From an uncultured Porphyromonadaceae bacterium (GTDB lineage Bacteria > Bacteroidota > Bacteroidia > Bacteroidales > UBA11471), in NCBI GenBank assembly GCA_900542765.1, contig UQOX01000004.1:31094-95093 (forward strand): 64,000 nt of DNA. Reading direction: 5' to 3'. Below, piece by piece: positions 54,195 to 63,541 of this stretch; the stretch's first letter is position 1; each line of letters begins with the position of its first letter. The notes under the pieces were generated by a model, which worked only from the letters and a program-made list of their open reading frames with translations, made no database searches and had not been told where the DNA came from. The position numbers were made by a program, and so were the translations under genes.

Positions 54195-56939
54195 ATGGAA
54201 CAGAAGCATACCTACACGGGTCTGACCGATGAACAGGTCGCCGAGAGCCGTCGTTTGCACGGGGAAAATGTGTTGACTCCGCCCAAGAAAAAATCGGTGT
54301 GGATACTTTTCTTGGAAAAATTCAATGACCCCATCATCAAGATATTGTTGATAGCCCTGTTGCTTTCGGTGGGTGTGGCCGTGTATGAGTTTGTGAGTCT
54401 CGGACATGGAGCCGAAGTCTTTTTCGAGCCGGCGGGCATTTTCGTGGCGGTGATACTGGCCACGGCCGTAGGCTTCTTCTTTGAATTGAGCGCCAACAAG
54501 AAATTCGACATACTCAATCAGGTCAATGACGATGTACCGGTGAAGGTGATTCGCAACGGCAATATCTGTGAAATATCCAAGAAAGAGGTCGTTGTCGACG
54601 ATATTGTCGTACTCGAACTGGGCGAGGAGGTGCCGGCCGATGCCGTGTTGCTCGAAAGCGTCTCGCTGCAAATCAACGAGTCGACCCTCACCGGTGAGCC
54701 GGTGGTCTCCAAAACCACCAATGAAGACGACTTCGATGCCGATGCCACCTATCCGTCGAACGAGGTGTTGCGAGGAACCACCGTGGTCGACGGGCACGGC
54801 GTGTGCCGCATCACCGCTGTGGGCGACGCCACCGAGTATGGCAAGGTGTATGAGGGCTCGCAGATACAGAACGATACCAAGACGCCTCTCAACCGCCAGC
54901 TCGACGGGCTGGGACGTCTCATCTCTTATGCCAGCTACACGATAGCCGGCCTGATTATTGTGGCGCGGCTCGTCTTGTTCTTCACGCAGAACACTTCGCC
55001 CGACTGGACCGAGACGCTTACCTACATCTTCCAGACCCTCATGATTGCCATCACGCTCGTCGTGGTTTCGGTGCCCGAGGGATTGCCCATGAGTATCGTG
55101 CTGAGCCTGGCGTTGAGCATGAAACGCATGCTGGCCACCAACAACCTGGTGCGCAAGATGCACGCCTGCGAGACGATGGGGGCGGTGTCGGTCATCTGCA
55201 CCGACAAGACCGGTACCCTCACCAAGAACCAGATGCAGGTGGCTCAGGCCGATTTCTGGGCGCTGGGTGACCGCTCGCTCTCCGACAACGAACTGGGCAA
55301 CCTCATACGCGAAGGCATTGCCGTCAACTCGACCGCCTTCCTCGATGAGTCTGGTGAGAAACCCCGTGTCATCGGCAACCCCACCGAAGGGGCGTTGCTC
55401 TTGTGGTTGAAGGCACAAGGCGAGAATTACCTCACGCTGCGCGAAGAGGCTGCGGTGTCCGACCAGTTGACGTTCTCGACCGAACGCAAATATATGGCCA
55501 CCATCGTCGAGTCGCCTCTCTTGGGCAAGAAGGTGCTGTATGTCAAGGGGGCTCCCGAGATTGTCCTGGGAGAGAGCCGCCGCGCCCTCACCGCGAAGGG
55601 CTTGATGCCGGCGGCCGATTACAAGACGACGGTCGATGAGCAGCTTCTCGCTTACCAGTCGCAGGCCATGCGCACCTTGGGATTTGCCTATCAGATTCTC
55701 GACGATGACCGGCCCCGTTTTGCCGATGGCCGGTTGTGCAATGTCGACCTCACCTTTATCGGCATCGTCGCCATTTCCGACCCTGTGCGCGACGATGTCC
55801 CCGCCGCCATCAAGTCGTGCCTCGACGCCGGTGTGGCGGTGAAGATTGTTACCGGCGACACGCCGGGAACCGCCCGGGAGATAGGCCGCCAGATAGGCTT
55901 GTGGCTTCCGTCCGACAGTGACGCCAACCTGATGACCGGCGTGCAGTTTGCCGCTACGTCCGATGAGGAACTCTTGCGTCGCCTGCCCGACATAAAGATT
56001 ATCTCCCGTGCCCGTCCCATGGACAAGGAGCGGCTCGTGCGCCTCTTGCAGAAACTCGGCTATGTCGTGGCGGTGACCGGTGACGGTACCAACGATGCTC
56101 CGGCCCTCAATGCCGCACAGGTGGGCCTTTCGATGGGCGACGGCACGACAGTGGCCAAGGAGGCGAGCAGCATCACGATTCTCGACAATTCGTTCCGCAG
56201 CATCACGCGGGCGGTGATGTGGGGGCGTTCGCTTTACCAGAACATACAACGCTTCCTCCTTTTCCAGATGACCGTCAACGTGGTGGCCTGTCTCATCGTG
56301 CTCATCGGCGCGTTCCTCGGCACGCAATCGCCGCTCACCGTCACGCAGATGTTGTGGGTGAACCTCATCATGGATACCTTTGCCGCCATGGCGCTGGCTT
56401 CCCTGCCGCCGAGCGAACGGGTGATGAAAGACAAGCCCCGCCGCCAGACCGATTTCATCATCACCCGACCGATGGCCATCGACATTATCGGCATAGGCGT
56501 GTTCTTTGTCTTGATACTTTTCGGACTGTTGCAGTATTTCAAATACGAGGAGGTGACCTCTCTTGCCCAGTTTGACGTGCGGGCGTTTTTTGCCGACTAT
56601 TTCCGTTTCGAGAATGTCGCTCATGCGCTTTCGCCCTATGAGCTGACCGTCTTCTTTACCGTGTTTGTCATGTTCCAGTTCTGGAATATGTTCAATGCCA
56701 AGGCTTTTGCCACCAACGCGTCGGCGTTGTGCGGGCTTTCCCATAGCCAGACGTTTGTGGGAGTGGCCGCCATCATCTTGGTGGGGCAGATAATCATCGT
56801 TTCCGTGGGCGGACAGATGTTTGGCGTTACGCCGCTGCCGGTGATGGACTGGATTTATATCATCGTGTCTACCTCGTTTATCTTGTGGCTCGGTGAGTTG
56901 TACCGGTTGGTGAAGAAACTTTTCAAAGTGAAATTCTGA
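54195..56939 (+). CDS. Calcium-translocating P-type ATPase, PMCA type
   Basis: 914 residues from the ATG at 54195. Motifs in order: N-terminal cation-ATPase domain, LTGEPV (actuator), PEGLPMS in helix 4 (about 294), phosphorylation motif D337KTGTLTKNQ, the KYMA/KGAPEIVL nucleotide domain, TGDTPGTA, TGDGTNDAPALNAAQVG, and C-terminal membrane helices with LWVNLIMDTFAAMALA. It pumps Ca2+ (possibly other divalent cations) out across the inner membrane. A frame continues upstream to 54003, but it overlaps the promoter and is not taken. Gene stands alone on the plus strand. Confidence 0.92.
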   Translation: MEQKHTYTGLTDEQVAESRRLHGENVLTPPKKKSVWILFLEKFNDPIIKILLIALLLSVGVAVYEFVSLGHGAEVFFEPAGIFVAVILATAVGFFFELSANKKFDILNQVNDDVPVKVIRNGNICEISKKEVVVDDIVVLELGEEVPADAVLLESVSLQINESTLTGEPVVSKTTNEDDFDADATYPSNEVLRGTTVVDGHGVCRITAVGDATEYGKVYEGSQIQNDTKTPLNRQLDGLGRLISYASYTIAGLIIVARLVLFFTQNTSPDWTETLTYIFQTLMIAITLVVVSVPEGLPMSIVLSLALSMKRMLATNNLVRKMHACETMGAVSVICTDKTGTLTKNQMQVAQADFWALGDRSLSDNELGNLIREGIAVNSTAFLDESGEKPRVIGNPTEGALLLWLKAQGENYLTLREEAAVSDQLTFSTERKYMATIVESPLLGKKVLYVKGAPEIVLGESRRALTAKGLMPAADYKTTVDEQLLAYQSQAMRTLGFAYQILDDDRPRFADGRLCNVDLTFIGIVAISDPVRDDVPAAIKSCLDAGVAVKIVTGDTPGTAREIGRQIGLWLPSDSDANLMTGVQFAATSDEELLRRLPDIKIISRARPMDKERLVRLLQKLGYVVAVTGDGTNDAPALNAAQVGLSMGDGTTVAKEASSITILDNSFRSITRAVMWGRSLYQNIQRFLLFQMTVNVVACLIVLIGAFLGTQSPLTVTQMLWVNLIMDTFAAMALASLPPSERVMKDKPRRQTDFIITRPMAIDIIGIGVFFVLILFGLLQYFKYEEVTSLAQFDVRAFFADYFRFENVAHALSPYELTVFFTVFVMFQFWNMFNAKAFATNASALCGLSHSQTFVGVAAIILVGQIIIVSVGGQMFGVTPLPVMDWIYIIVSTSFILWLGELYRLVKKLFKVKF

Positions 56940-56944
56940 TACAT

Positions 56945-57001
56945 CGCCGGTATGGCTCCGGCGAAATGCAGAAGGCGGGAACCTACGGGTTCCCGCCTTC
57001 T
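56945..57001. terminator. Two hairpins between the ATPase and the GNAT gene
   Basis: CGCCGG/CCGGCG (56945-56963), then a perfect 14 bp stem AGAAGGCGGGAACC at 56970-56983 with GGTTCCCGCCTTCT at 56988-57001, loop TACG. Placed between convergent genes it probably serves both strands, although T-tracts are weak. Confidence 0.6.
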
Positions 57002-57029
57002 CTGTGTTGTTATAGGGGCGATGACCGGC

Positions 57030-57434
57030 CTATGTGGTGAGCGTGGTGACAAACATGGGATACTTTCCGTGTCCGGTCTTGAAGCCCAGCGATTCGTAGA
57101 AGGCTACGCCGTCTTCATAGGAGACGAGCAGTATGCGCAGGTAGTCTTTGTATCGGTCGAGCACCCGGCGGGTCAGTTCCCGGCCTATGCCGTGACCTTG
57201 GTACTCGGGGTCGACGAGCAGATAGTGGATGTAAGCGGTCATGATGCTGTCGTCGAGTACGTTGATGAGGCCGACGAGCCGCTGGCCGTCCCAGGCCGAA
57301 AGTACGGTGTCGGAGTTGCGCAGGGCGACGACCAACCGGTCGGGGTAGGCTCCCGACGACCATTTGACCGAGAGGAACAGCCGTTCCAGCTCTTCGGCGG
57401 TGAACTCTTTCGTGTCTTTGTATTCGATAGTCAT
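57030..57434 (-). CDS. GNAT-family N-acetyltransferase
   Basis: 134 residues from the ATG at 57434 (MTIEYKDTKEF). GNAT features: LVDPEYQGHGIGRELTRRVLDRYK (acetyl-CoA loop Q/RxxGxG/A) and VAFYESLGFKTG. Acceptor unknown. It follows the PiT gene by 48 nt on the same strand, so it may be cotranscribed with it. Confidence 0.85.
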   Translation of the reverse strand: MTIEYKDTKEFTAEELERLFLSVKWSSGAYPDRLVVALRNSDTVLSAWDGQRLVGLINVLDDSIMTAYIHYLLVDPEYQGHGIGRELTRRVLDRYKDYLRILLVSYEDGVAFYESLGFKTGHGKYPMFVTTLTT

Positions 57435-57482
57435 GATGGTGTAGTTTTGTGCAGGACTCAACGGGGATTTTTGTCTGCCGGG

Positions 57483-59717
57483 TTATTCGTCTTTGTTTTT
57501 GAGGAAGTAGCTTTGCGATTTAAGCAGGTTGCGGGCTTGGAGCACCATCGACTTGGTTTCGTTGAGTATCGAGAGGTAGAGCATGCAGGCTTTTGTGCTG
57601 CTCTTCTCGTCCATGCGGCGCAGTTGGCTCTTGATGGCGGCTACGATGGTGTCGAACAGGCGGTCGCGCATGTCGAGGACCTTGTCGAGGTCGGTGAAGT
57701 CTTTGCTGCGCATCATTTCATTGATGTGTGTAAAAATTTCGTCGACGCCGTCGTTTACATGCATGAGGTCGGCCACTTGTTCTTTGGTGAAGCCGGTGTG
57801 GTTGTTGTCGATGTGCTCAAAAGCCGGTCGGGTGATGTGTATCAGCGCTTTGGTCACCTCGGAGAGGTAATCGACCACTTGCACATAGAAGTGACCCGAA
57901 TTGATGTGGTTCTTTTCGAGTTTCCGCAGGGTGTTGATGACTTCATATTTGCGGGTATGTGCCTCTTTGTAGAGGGCGTTCGACTCGGTTACCATCTCGC
58001 GCAGCACTTTGCGGTTTTCTTTGAAAACGGCCACCAGGGTGCGGTTGTAGATGCGGGAGATTTCTTCCATTGTGCGGCAAACCTCTTCGATGCAGTTGTA
58101 GAGAATGTCTTCGGTGGTGTCGGTCTGCGATATGGTGAGTTTCCGATCTTGGCGCGCTTTGGTTTTTTTCGATTGTTGTTTGCGGAAGGTGAAACTGCGG
58201 ATTACCGAGTAGATGCCGACTCCCGAGGCCAACACGACGGCCACCCAGCCACCGACAAGGAGAATGAGTGTGAATACCGATGAGATGAGCAGGGCGGCAA
58301 AGGCCGTGATAAACCAGCCCGATATGACGGTCATCACCCCGGTGATGCGGTACACGGCACTTTCGCGCCCCCAGGCACGGTCGGCCAAGGAGGAGCCCAT
58401 CGACACCATGAAGACGACATAGGTCGTCGAGAGGGGAAGTTTGAGTGAGGTGGCAATGGAGATGAGCACGGCCGACGAGGTGAGGTTGACGATGGCGCGT
58501 ATCAGGTCGAACGATGCTTCGGTGTTACGCTCCTCGGGCGGCAGCGGTTCAAATCGCTTGTCGATGGCCTGTTGCACGCGGTGTGGCACATAGTGGGTGT
58601 ACCACTTGTTTATGATGAGTGCCATGCGCACAAGACCTCTCGATATGAGGGTGGAATTGAACCGTTCCTGTTCTTCGTTCTGTGAGGAGAGCGACAACTC
58701 GGTTTGAGCCACATGGCGCGCCTCCTTGGAGAGGAAGAGGGTGATGACCATGATGATACCCGCGATGATGAGCAGGGTGAAGTTGGCGGTTGCCGGTTGG
58801 GTCAGGGCGGCCATATAGATGTTTTCATCGCCGGCGGCGCGGGCTATCTGGTAGGAGTCGTATCCGGCAATGGGTACGCCGATGAAGTTGACGAGGTCGT
58901 TGCCCGCGAATGCCAGGGCCAGGGCGAACGTGCCCGACAAGATGGTCACCTTCATGATGTTGACCCGCAGGAGTTGCAGTATCCACAGCACCAGTGACAC
59001 GGCCAGCCACAGGAGGAAGAGGAAGAGAAACGTGTGGTCGTGAACAAACGCATTGAAGTTGTCGGGTATGAGTCCCGAATTGTTGAGCCCTTTGAACAGG
59101 GCAAAGTAGATAATGCCTGTCACCGAAATGCCGCACCACAGGGCGCCCAGTCGTTTTATCATCTTTGCATAGCGGAATGAGAAGATGATGCGGGATATGT
59201 ACATGAGCGTGATGCCGGTGGTAAAGGCAATGACAACCGAGGAGAGGATACCCGAGATGATGACCAGGGCTTTTCCCGAGTTGACGTAGTGGGAAAGGCT
59301 GTTGATGCCGACGTCGGGCGAGATGTAGATGTTGTATCCGGCTACGGCAAGCGCTGCTCCCAGGAGCCCGAAAACCATGGAGACGGTGGTGGAGGTGGGC
59401 AGGCCGAGCGTGTTGAAGACATTGAAGAGAATGACGTTGCCCAGCATCATGCCCAAGAAGAGGGTCATAACTTCGGGAAAGGTGAAGTTCTCGGGGTAGA
59501 ATACACCGCTGCGGGCGACTTCCATCATGCCGTTTGAGGTGAGTGTACCGATGAGAATACCGGTCGATGCGACAATGAGTATGGTGCGGTAGCGGGCTAC
59601 GCGTGACCCCCATGCGGCATTCAGGAAGTTGATGGCGTCGTTGGCCACTCCCACGATGATGTTGGCAATGGCGAGTAACCCCAGGACGATGACGATGAAA
59701 GTAAATATAGGACTCAT
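57483..59717 (-). CDS. PiT-type inorganic phosphate transporter with PhoU-like tail
   Basis: 744 residues. Two copies of the PiT signature: residues of about 25-130 (GVANDAINFLNAAWGSRVARYRT..., NTLGLPTSTTVSMVFGLLGA) and about 290-470 (GNDLVNFIGVPIAG, TSLKLPLSTTYVVFMVSMGSSLADRAWG). About 11-12 membrane helices. A C-terminal cytosolic region from about 555 is helical and resembles PhoU (CIEEVCRTMEEISRIYNRTLVAVFKENRKVLREMVTESNALYKEAHTRKYE). Imports phosphate driven by H+ or Na+. It lies just after the response-regulator/kinase pair on the same strand. Confidence 0.93.
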   Translation of the reverse strand: MSPIFTFIVIVLGLLAIANIIVGVANDAINFLNAAWGSRVARYRTILIVASTGILIGTLTSNGMMEVARSGVFYPENFTFPEVMTLFLGMMLGNVILFNVFNTLGLPTSTTVSMVFGLLGAALAVAGYNIYISPDVGINSLSHYVNSGKALVIISGILSSVVIAFTTGITLMYISRIIFSFRYAKMIKRLGALWCGISVTGIIYFALFKGLNNSGLIPDNFNAFVHDHTFLFLFLLWLAVSLVLWILQLLRVNIMKVTILSGTFALALAFAGNDLVNFIGVPIAGYDSYQIARAAGDENIYMAALTQPATANFTLLIIAGIIMVITLFLSKEARHVAQTELSLSSQNEEQERFNSTLISRGLVRMALIINKWYTHYVPHRVQQAIDKRFEPLPPEERNTEASFDLIRAIVNLTSSAVLISIATSLKLPLSTTYVVFMVSMGSSLADRAWGRESAVYRITGVMTVISGWFITAFAALLISSVFTLILLVGGWVAVVLASGVGIYSVIRSFTFRKQQSKKTKARQDRKLTISQTDTTEDILYNCIEEVCRTMEEISRIYNRTLVAVFKENRKVLREMVTESNALYKEAHTRKYEVINTLRKLEKNHINSGHFYVQVVDYLSEVTKALIHITRPAFEHIDNNHTGFTKEQVADLMHVNDGVDEIFTHINEMMRSKDFTDLDKVLDMRDRLFDTIVAAIKSQLRRMDEKSSTKACMLYLSILNETKSMVLQARNLLKSQSYFLKNKDE

Positions 59718-59778
59718 TCAAAAGAGGTTTTAGATCGTATTTTCGGCGTGATAGTGTGTCTGGTGATGTTCCCGGAGG

Positions 59779-61239
59779 TCAGGCCGGCGGCGTGTCGGCC
59801 TTTTTGAGGGTGAATGTGAATTCGAGACCTCCCTCGTAGCGGTTGTGGGCTTCTATGGCCCCTCCGTGGAAGAGCACGGCATTTTTTACGATGGAGAGCC
59901 CCAGACCCGTGCCGCCCAGTTTGCGGGAGCGGCCTTTGTCGACGCGGTAGAAGCGTTCGAAGATATGCGGCAGGTGCAGGTCGTCGATGCCGATGCCGTT
60001 GTCGGCAAACGAGAAGGTATATTCTTCGGACGTCTCTTTGACGAGGTTTATGAAGATGTCGCGCCCGCCCGAATAGGCAATGGCATTTTCGGTGAGATTC
60101 CGGAATACGGAGGTCAGCAGGGAGGCGTTTCCCGTGATGGGGAGTTCGCGGTTGAAGTTGCAGGTAATCCGCATGCGCTTGTCGGCGGGGCGCAAAGCTA
60201 CTTCGGCAATGATGTCCTGCACGATGGCGTTGAGGTCGACCATCTCTTTTTCGATGAGTTGGCTGCCCTCGTCCATGCGGGTGATGGTCGAGATGTCTTG
60301 CAGCAGTTGTCCCAGACGTTCGCTTTGCTTGTAGCTCTTTTCGATGAAGAGGCGGCGGGTCTCTTCATTCATGTCGGGATTGTTGATGATGGTTTCGAGG
60401 TATCCTTGTATCGAGCTGACCGGGGTTTTCAATTCGTGGTTGATGTTGTTGGTCAGTTGGCGTTTGAGCCGTATCTTTTCCTGTTCTTCATGGAGCACCA
60501 TGGCGTGTTCCCGGTCACGGTCGGCGATGGTCTGTTGCAGTTGGGAGTAGAGTTGCACGATGTGTTGGGAGATTTCCCCCAGTTCGTCGTTGGGGAAGGG
60601 CTCGATGTTTTCGATGCGTTCTTTCCGGCTGGCCAAGTTGGCAAATTCTTGCAGCCGCTTGATGCTTTGCCCGATGTGCCTGATGGCAAAATACCCGAAG
60701 AGGCACATCATGACGGTAAACCCTATCATGATCCATAAAAAGGAAAAGTCGGCTGAGAGCAGTCGGGTAAGCGAGACGTTGTAGGGTAGTGCCGAGCGCA
60801 CCAACGTGTCGCCGATGCGTGTGGCGGAGTAGAAGTAGTCTCCTTCCTCGTTTTCGGAACGGCGGCGTATGGTGTAACCTTCGCCCTGTTCAATGGCCTG
60901 GCTTACTTCATTCCGCTGGCGATGGTTGGGGATTACCTCGTTTTTCCAGGCGAAGGGGGCGTCGTTGAGTACGACGCCGGCGGTGTCGATGAGGGTGAGG
61001 CGCAAGTCGGGATAGCGGTTCTGGAAATGTCGGGCGATTTCTTCGAAGGTTTTGCCGCTTTCGAGCTCGTCGATGACTTGTGCGTTGAGTAATTGCAGTT
61101 GTATGTTGAGATTTTCTACTTTGAATTGTTTCTCTCGTTCATATTGGAAAAGGACAAAACCGCTCATGAGTATGCCGGCAAAGAGTACCAGCATGAAAAA
61201 GAGACGTTGTGAGTAAGAGATTCTATTCTTCAAAGCCAT
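59779..61239 (-). CDS. Sensor histidine kinase, PhoR-like
   Basis: 486 residues. Membrane helices at about 12-32 and 166-186 flank a periplasmic domain of about 130 residues. A HAMP-like linker is followed by HisKA with H268 (NNINH268ELKTPVSSIQGYLETI), then N box NLTENAIAYSGG, DNGIGIDDLHLPHIFERFYRVDKGRSRKLGGTGLGLSIVKN. Overlaps the response regulator stop by 17 bp. Adjacent PiT transporter suggests a phosphate signal. Confidence 0.92.
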   Translation of the reverse strand: MALKNRISYSQRLFFMLVLFAGILMSGFVLFQYEREKQFKVENLNIQLQLLNAQVIDELESGKTFEEIARHFQNRYPDLRLTLIDTAGVVLNDAPFAWKNEVIPNHRQRNEVSQAIEQGEGYTIRRRSENEEGDYFYSATRIGDTLVRSALPYNVSLTRLLSADFSFLWIMIGFTVMMCLFGYFAIRHIGQSIKRLQEFANLASRKERIENIEPFPNDELGEISQHIVQLYSQLQQTIADRDREHAMVLHEEQEKIRLKRQLTNNINHELKTPVSSIQGYLETIINNPDMNEETRRLFIEKSYKQSERLGQLLQDISTITRMDEGSQLIEKEMVDLNAIVQDIIAEVALRPADKRMRITCNFNRELPITGNASLLTSVFRNLTENAIAYSGGRDIFINLVKETSEEYTFSFADNGIGIDDLHLPHIFERFYRVDKGRSRKLGGTGLGLSIVKNAVLFHGGAIEAHNRYEGGLEFTFTLKKADTPPA

Positions 61240-61915
61240 ATCCGTAACCTTGTCTTGTAACGATGTGTTTGCCGTAGGGCTCTATTTTCTTCCTCAACCG
61301 GGTGATGTTGACGTCGATGGTGCGGTCGAGCACGATGACGTCGTCGCTCCATACCTGGCTCAGTATGTCGGCGCGGGAGAAGATGGTCTCCCGGTGGCGC
61401 AGGAAGAGCGACAGCATCTCAAATTCGGTTTTCGTGAGTTTCACCTCTTTCCCGTCGACATGGCATGTCTTGCGTTGCAGGTTCAGTTCGAGACCGTTGA
61501 ATGCGACTTTCTCGTCCTGTTTTTCTTTTCCCGGCTTGGCTCCCGCCGAGCGGCGCAATACCGTTTTTACCCGTGCAATGACCTCTCTGATGGAGAAGGG
61601 TTTTGTGATGTAATCGTCAGCGCCTATTTCAAGCCCGATGACCGTGTCGTCTTCGGTGTCTTTGGCGGTGCAGAAGATTATGGGTATGTCGGCCGTTTCG
61701 GGTTGGCGTTTGAGCTGCTGGGCCAACTTGAACCCGCTCGTCTCGCCCATCATGACGTCGAGCAGGATAAGGGAGTATTGGGTGATGTCTTTTTTCAGAG
61801 TTTCTTCGGCGTTGTATGCGACATCGACCGAGAAGCCTTCTACTTCGAGGTTGAATTGCAGAATCTCGCACAATGATTCTTCATCGTCTATTACCAATAT
61901 CCTTGTCTTTTCCAT
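61223..61915 (-). CDS. OmpR/PhoB-family response regulator
   Basis: 230 residues. Receiver with D10, D11, phosphoacceptor D53, T83 and K105; winged-helix output domain from about 135 with LTKTEFEMLSLFLRHRETIFSRADILSQVW and DRTIDVNITRLRKKIEPYGKHIVTRQGYGYGFE. This family binds direct repeats about 11 bp apart. Cotranscribed with the kinase. Regulates an unknown set; the Pho-like boxes of this window are plausible targets. Confidence 0.92.
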   Translation of the reverse strand: MEKTRILVIDDEESLCEILQFNLEVEGFSVDVAYNAEETLKKDITQYSLILLDVMMGETSGFKLAQQLKRQPETADIPIIFCTAKDTEDDTVIGLEIGADDYITKPFSIREVIARVKTVLRRSAGAKPGKEKQDEKVAFNGLELNLQRKTCHVDGKEVKLTKTEFEMLSLFLRHRETIFSRADILSQVWSDDVIVLDRTIDVNITRLRKKIEPYGKHIVTRQGYGYGFEE

Positions 61916-61938
61916 TCGGGTGAGATCTGTTTCGACGA

Positions 61939-61946
61939 CAAAGATA
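61939..61946 (-). promoter_or_regulatory. -7 element of the response-regulator operon
   Basis: Minus strand TATCTTTG at 61946-61939, predicted start about 61932, 17 nt before the ATG. No Pho-like repeat precedes it at the 17 nt offset. Confidence 0.45.
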
Positions 61947-62001
61947 AAAATATTTTAATGATGTTGAAGAAAAAACGAGTGTAAAAATATGCAGTCTGTA
62001 C

Positions 62002-62868
62002 CTATTTGCGGGCTGTTACATTGAGCGGCCGTATGATGCGAATGCCGGTGAATCGGCGGTTTTCCCGCAGTTGGAGGGTGAGCGCGCGTTTTTCGATGAC
62101 GACGGCTCTCTGGATCGATGAGGCGTGTATGAGACGCACGGTGCCGTTCTCGTTCAGGGCAATGCCCACATGGGCGATGTCGAGCCCGTCGATGTCGGTG
62201 GTGAAGGCGATGATGTCGCCGCTTTGTATGCCTGCGAGAGCGGCACTGTCGAGACGTTCGGCCGGCAGGACGCTGACCGTGCTGCCGCTGAGCCGTTTTT
62301 CTTGCGAGGCGATGGCCCCGATGAGCGTGGTGTCGCGTTGCAGGGCCGGGTAGCGATGGGCATGCCGGCTCATGAAGTGGAGTTGCAACGTGTCGTCGAC
62401 CCCTCCCAGGGCGGCGGTCATTTCTTTGACGTTTCCTCTCCGCTCGTTGTCGATAATCCAGTCGCTGAAATAGTGCAGCCGGGAGGGGTAACCGTCGATG
62501 CGCCCGTCGCGGTAGCGCAGGGCGGTGAGTTCGCGGCCGAAGGCTTCCCATGTGCGCTCCCTTTTTGCCGCCGTGCGGGCCAGGGCGAGCACGGTCTCCA
62601 CGAAGATGGTGCAATCGGTCTCTTGCAGGTGTGCTTGTAATTGCTCTACGCTGTCGCGGTCGAGGCTGCCGGCGGCGTAGGGGGTGCCTTCGAGCAGATG
62701 GGCGTATGCGACGACATAGTGGGCCACGTCGGGTTGTGGTACGACGACCGAGAGCAGGTACACGGCATAGAGGCTGTCGGCCGACTGGGCCGTTACCTGT
62801 GCCGCGGCAGGTGCCACGTTGCCGGTAAGGACGAGCCCGAAGAGCAGGAGTGGAAGCAATCGTTTCAT
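62002..62868 (-). CDS. DUF1460 protein, putative N-acetylmuramoyl-L-alanine amidase-like
   Basis: 288 residues with a signal peptide (to about residue 23, PAAA). DUF1460 features: LEGTPYAAGSLD, DCTIFVETVLALART (catalytic Cys), LRYRDGRIDGYPSRLHYFSDWIIDNERRG and GDIIAFTTDIDGLDIAHVGIAL (catalytic His). The fold is NlpC/P60-like, and characterised relatives cleave cell-wall peptides or amide bonds. Periplasmic. Confidence 0.85.
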   Translation of the reverse strand: MKRLLPLLLFGLVLTGNVAPAAAQVTAQSADSLYAVYLLSVVVPQPDVAHYVVAYAHLLEGTPYAAGSLDRDSVEQLQAHLQETDCTIFVETVLALARTAAKRERTWEAFGRELTALRYRDGRIDGYPSRLHYFSDWIIDNERRGNVKEMTAALGGVDDTLQLHFMSRHAHRYPALQRDTTLIGAIASQEKRLSGSTVSVLPAERLDSAALAGIQSGDIIAFTTDIDGLDIAHVGIALNENGTVRLIHASSIQRAVVIEKRALTLQLRENRRFTGIRIIRPLNVTARK

Positions 62869-62888
62869 AGGTGAGCCTGTTTCTGCTT

Positions 62889-62896
62889 CAAAGATA
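62889..62896 (-). promoter_or_regulatory. -7 element of the DUF1460 gene
   Basis: Minus strand TATCTTTG at 62896-62889, 20 nt before the ATG. Confidence 0.4.
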
Positions 62897-63029
62897 GTCT
62901 TTTTACTTCGAAAATTCCATTTTATCCGGCCTTTTTTAGATTCTTGCCGAAATTTTTATTCCTAAAATTTTTATCGTCAGGCTATTGTAAAAATACAGGT
63001 AAAATGTGTTGTAAATTTACCATAATAAA

Positions 63030-63062
63030 ATTGTAATATTACAATATTTCTTTCTATATTTG
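63030..63062 (+). promoter_or_regulatory. Promoter and palindromic operator upstream of the 63137 gene
   Basis: A perfect 16 bp palindrome ATTGTAATATTACAAT at 63030-63045 overlaps the -33 position (ATTG 63030-63033, 21 nt spacer) of -7 element TATATTTG at 63055-63062. TTGTAA also occurs at 62985 and 63009. Likely a repressor or activator site. Confidence 0.5.
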
Positions 63063-63136
63063 TTCCGTTCAAAGTCCGAGACACATTTGTTGCGAAGAGC
63101 GGCAGGTGGTTCTCCAACTCCCCAAAAATAATTGTT

Positions 63137-63541
63137 ATGAGTCATATAAATTTAAGAGAAGAAAAAGAGCGAGATTTTCTGCTCGCTTATGAAGAGGAGC
63201 TCAAAGAACTGGGCGAAGAGGCTCCTTATGTGCCGCGTGACGAAGTGATTTTCAGGGCGCTGCACAGCGGCCGTGGCCGATTCTACATCTCCTTCGAGGA
63301 GGCCGCGCGACAGATAAAACGCATCTTCAACCATCGCCCGTTGAAGTGCCGCAACGGACGCAAAGTGGCCATGTACCAGGAATTGGCGCGATTGGTGGCC
63401 GAGTATCGCACGCGCAAGCCGGGAGCCTCGTTCCGCGATGCATTGTTTACGGTACTGGCCGAGGCCAAGGCTTCGCGTTTCTTTTTCGGAGTGCAGACCG
63501 GACGTCTCATTCTTTATCGTCATCAACGATGTGCCGGGTGA
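63137..63541 (+). CDS. Protein of unknown function, possibly mobile-element-linked
   Basis: 134 residues, basic. N-terminal acidic-basic helix (REEKERDFLLAYEEELKELG), then FYISFEEAARQIKRIFNHRPLKCRNGRKVAMYQELARLVAEYRTRKPGASFRDALFTVLAEAKASRFF. No family recognised. No signal peptide. It lies upstream of, and overlaps, the small lipoprotein gene that is cut by an intron end. Confidence 0.55.
   Translation: MSHINLREEKERDFLLAYEEELKELGEEAPYVPRDEVIFRALHSGRGRFYISFEEAARQIKRIFNHRPLKCRNGRKVAMYQELARLVAEYRTRKPGASFRDALFTVLAEAKASRFFFGVQTGRLILYRHQRCAG

Noticed and set aside
54174-56744. 856-codon open frame opposite the Ca2+ ATPase
   Set aside because: Opposite-strand shadow of a gene with strong P-type ATPase motifs; the composition is Arg/His-rich with no family features. 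The same applies to long frames opposite nuoCD (33145-34791), the TonB receptor (21285-23339), susC (3427-5022) and nuoL (44534-45877).
62985-63062. TTGTAA copies at 62985, 63009 and 63031 as a third Pho-like promoter
   Set aside because: Spacings are 24 and 22 nt and the last copy starts 24, not 17, nt before the -7 element; the 63031 copy belongs to a palindrome instead.
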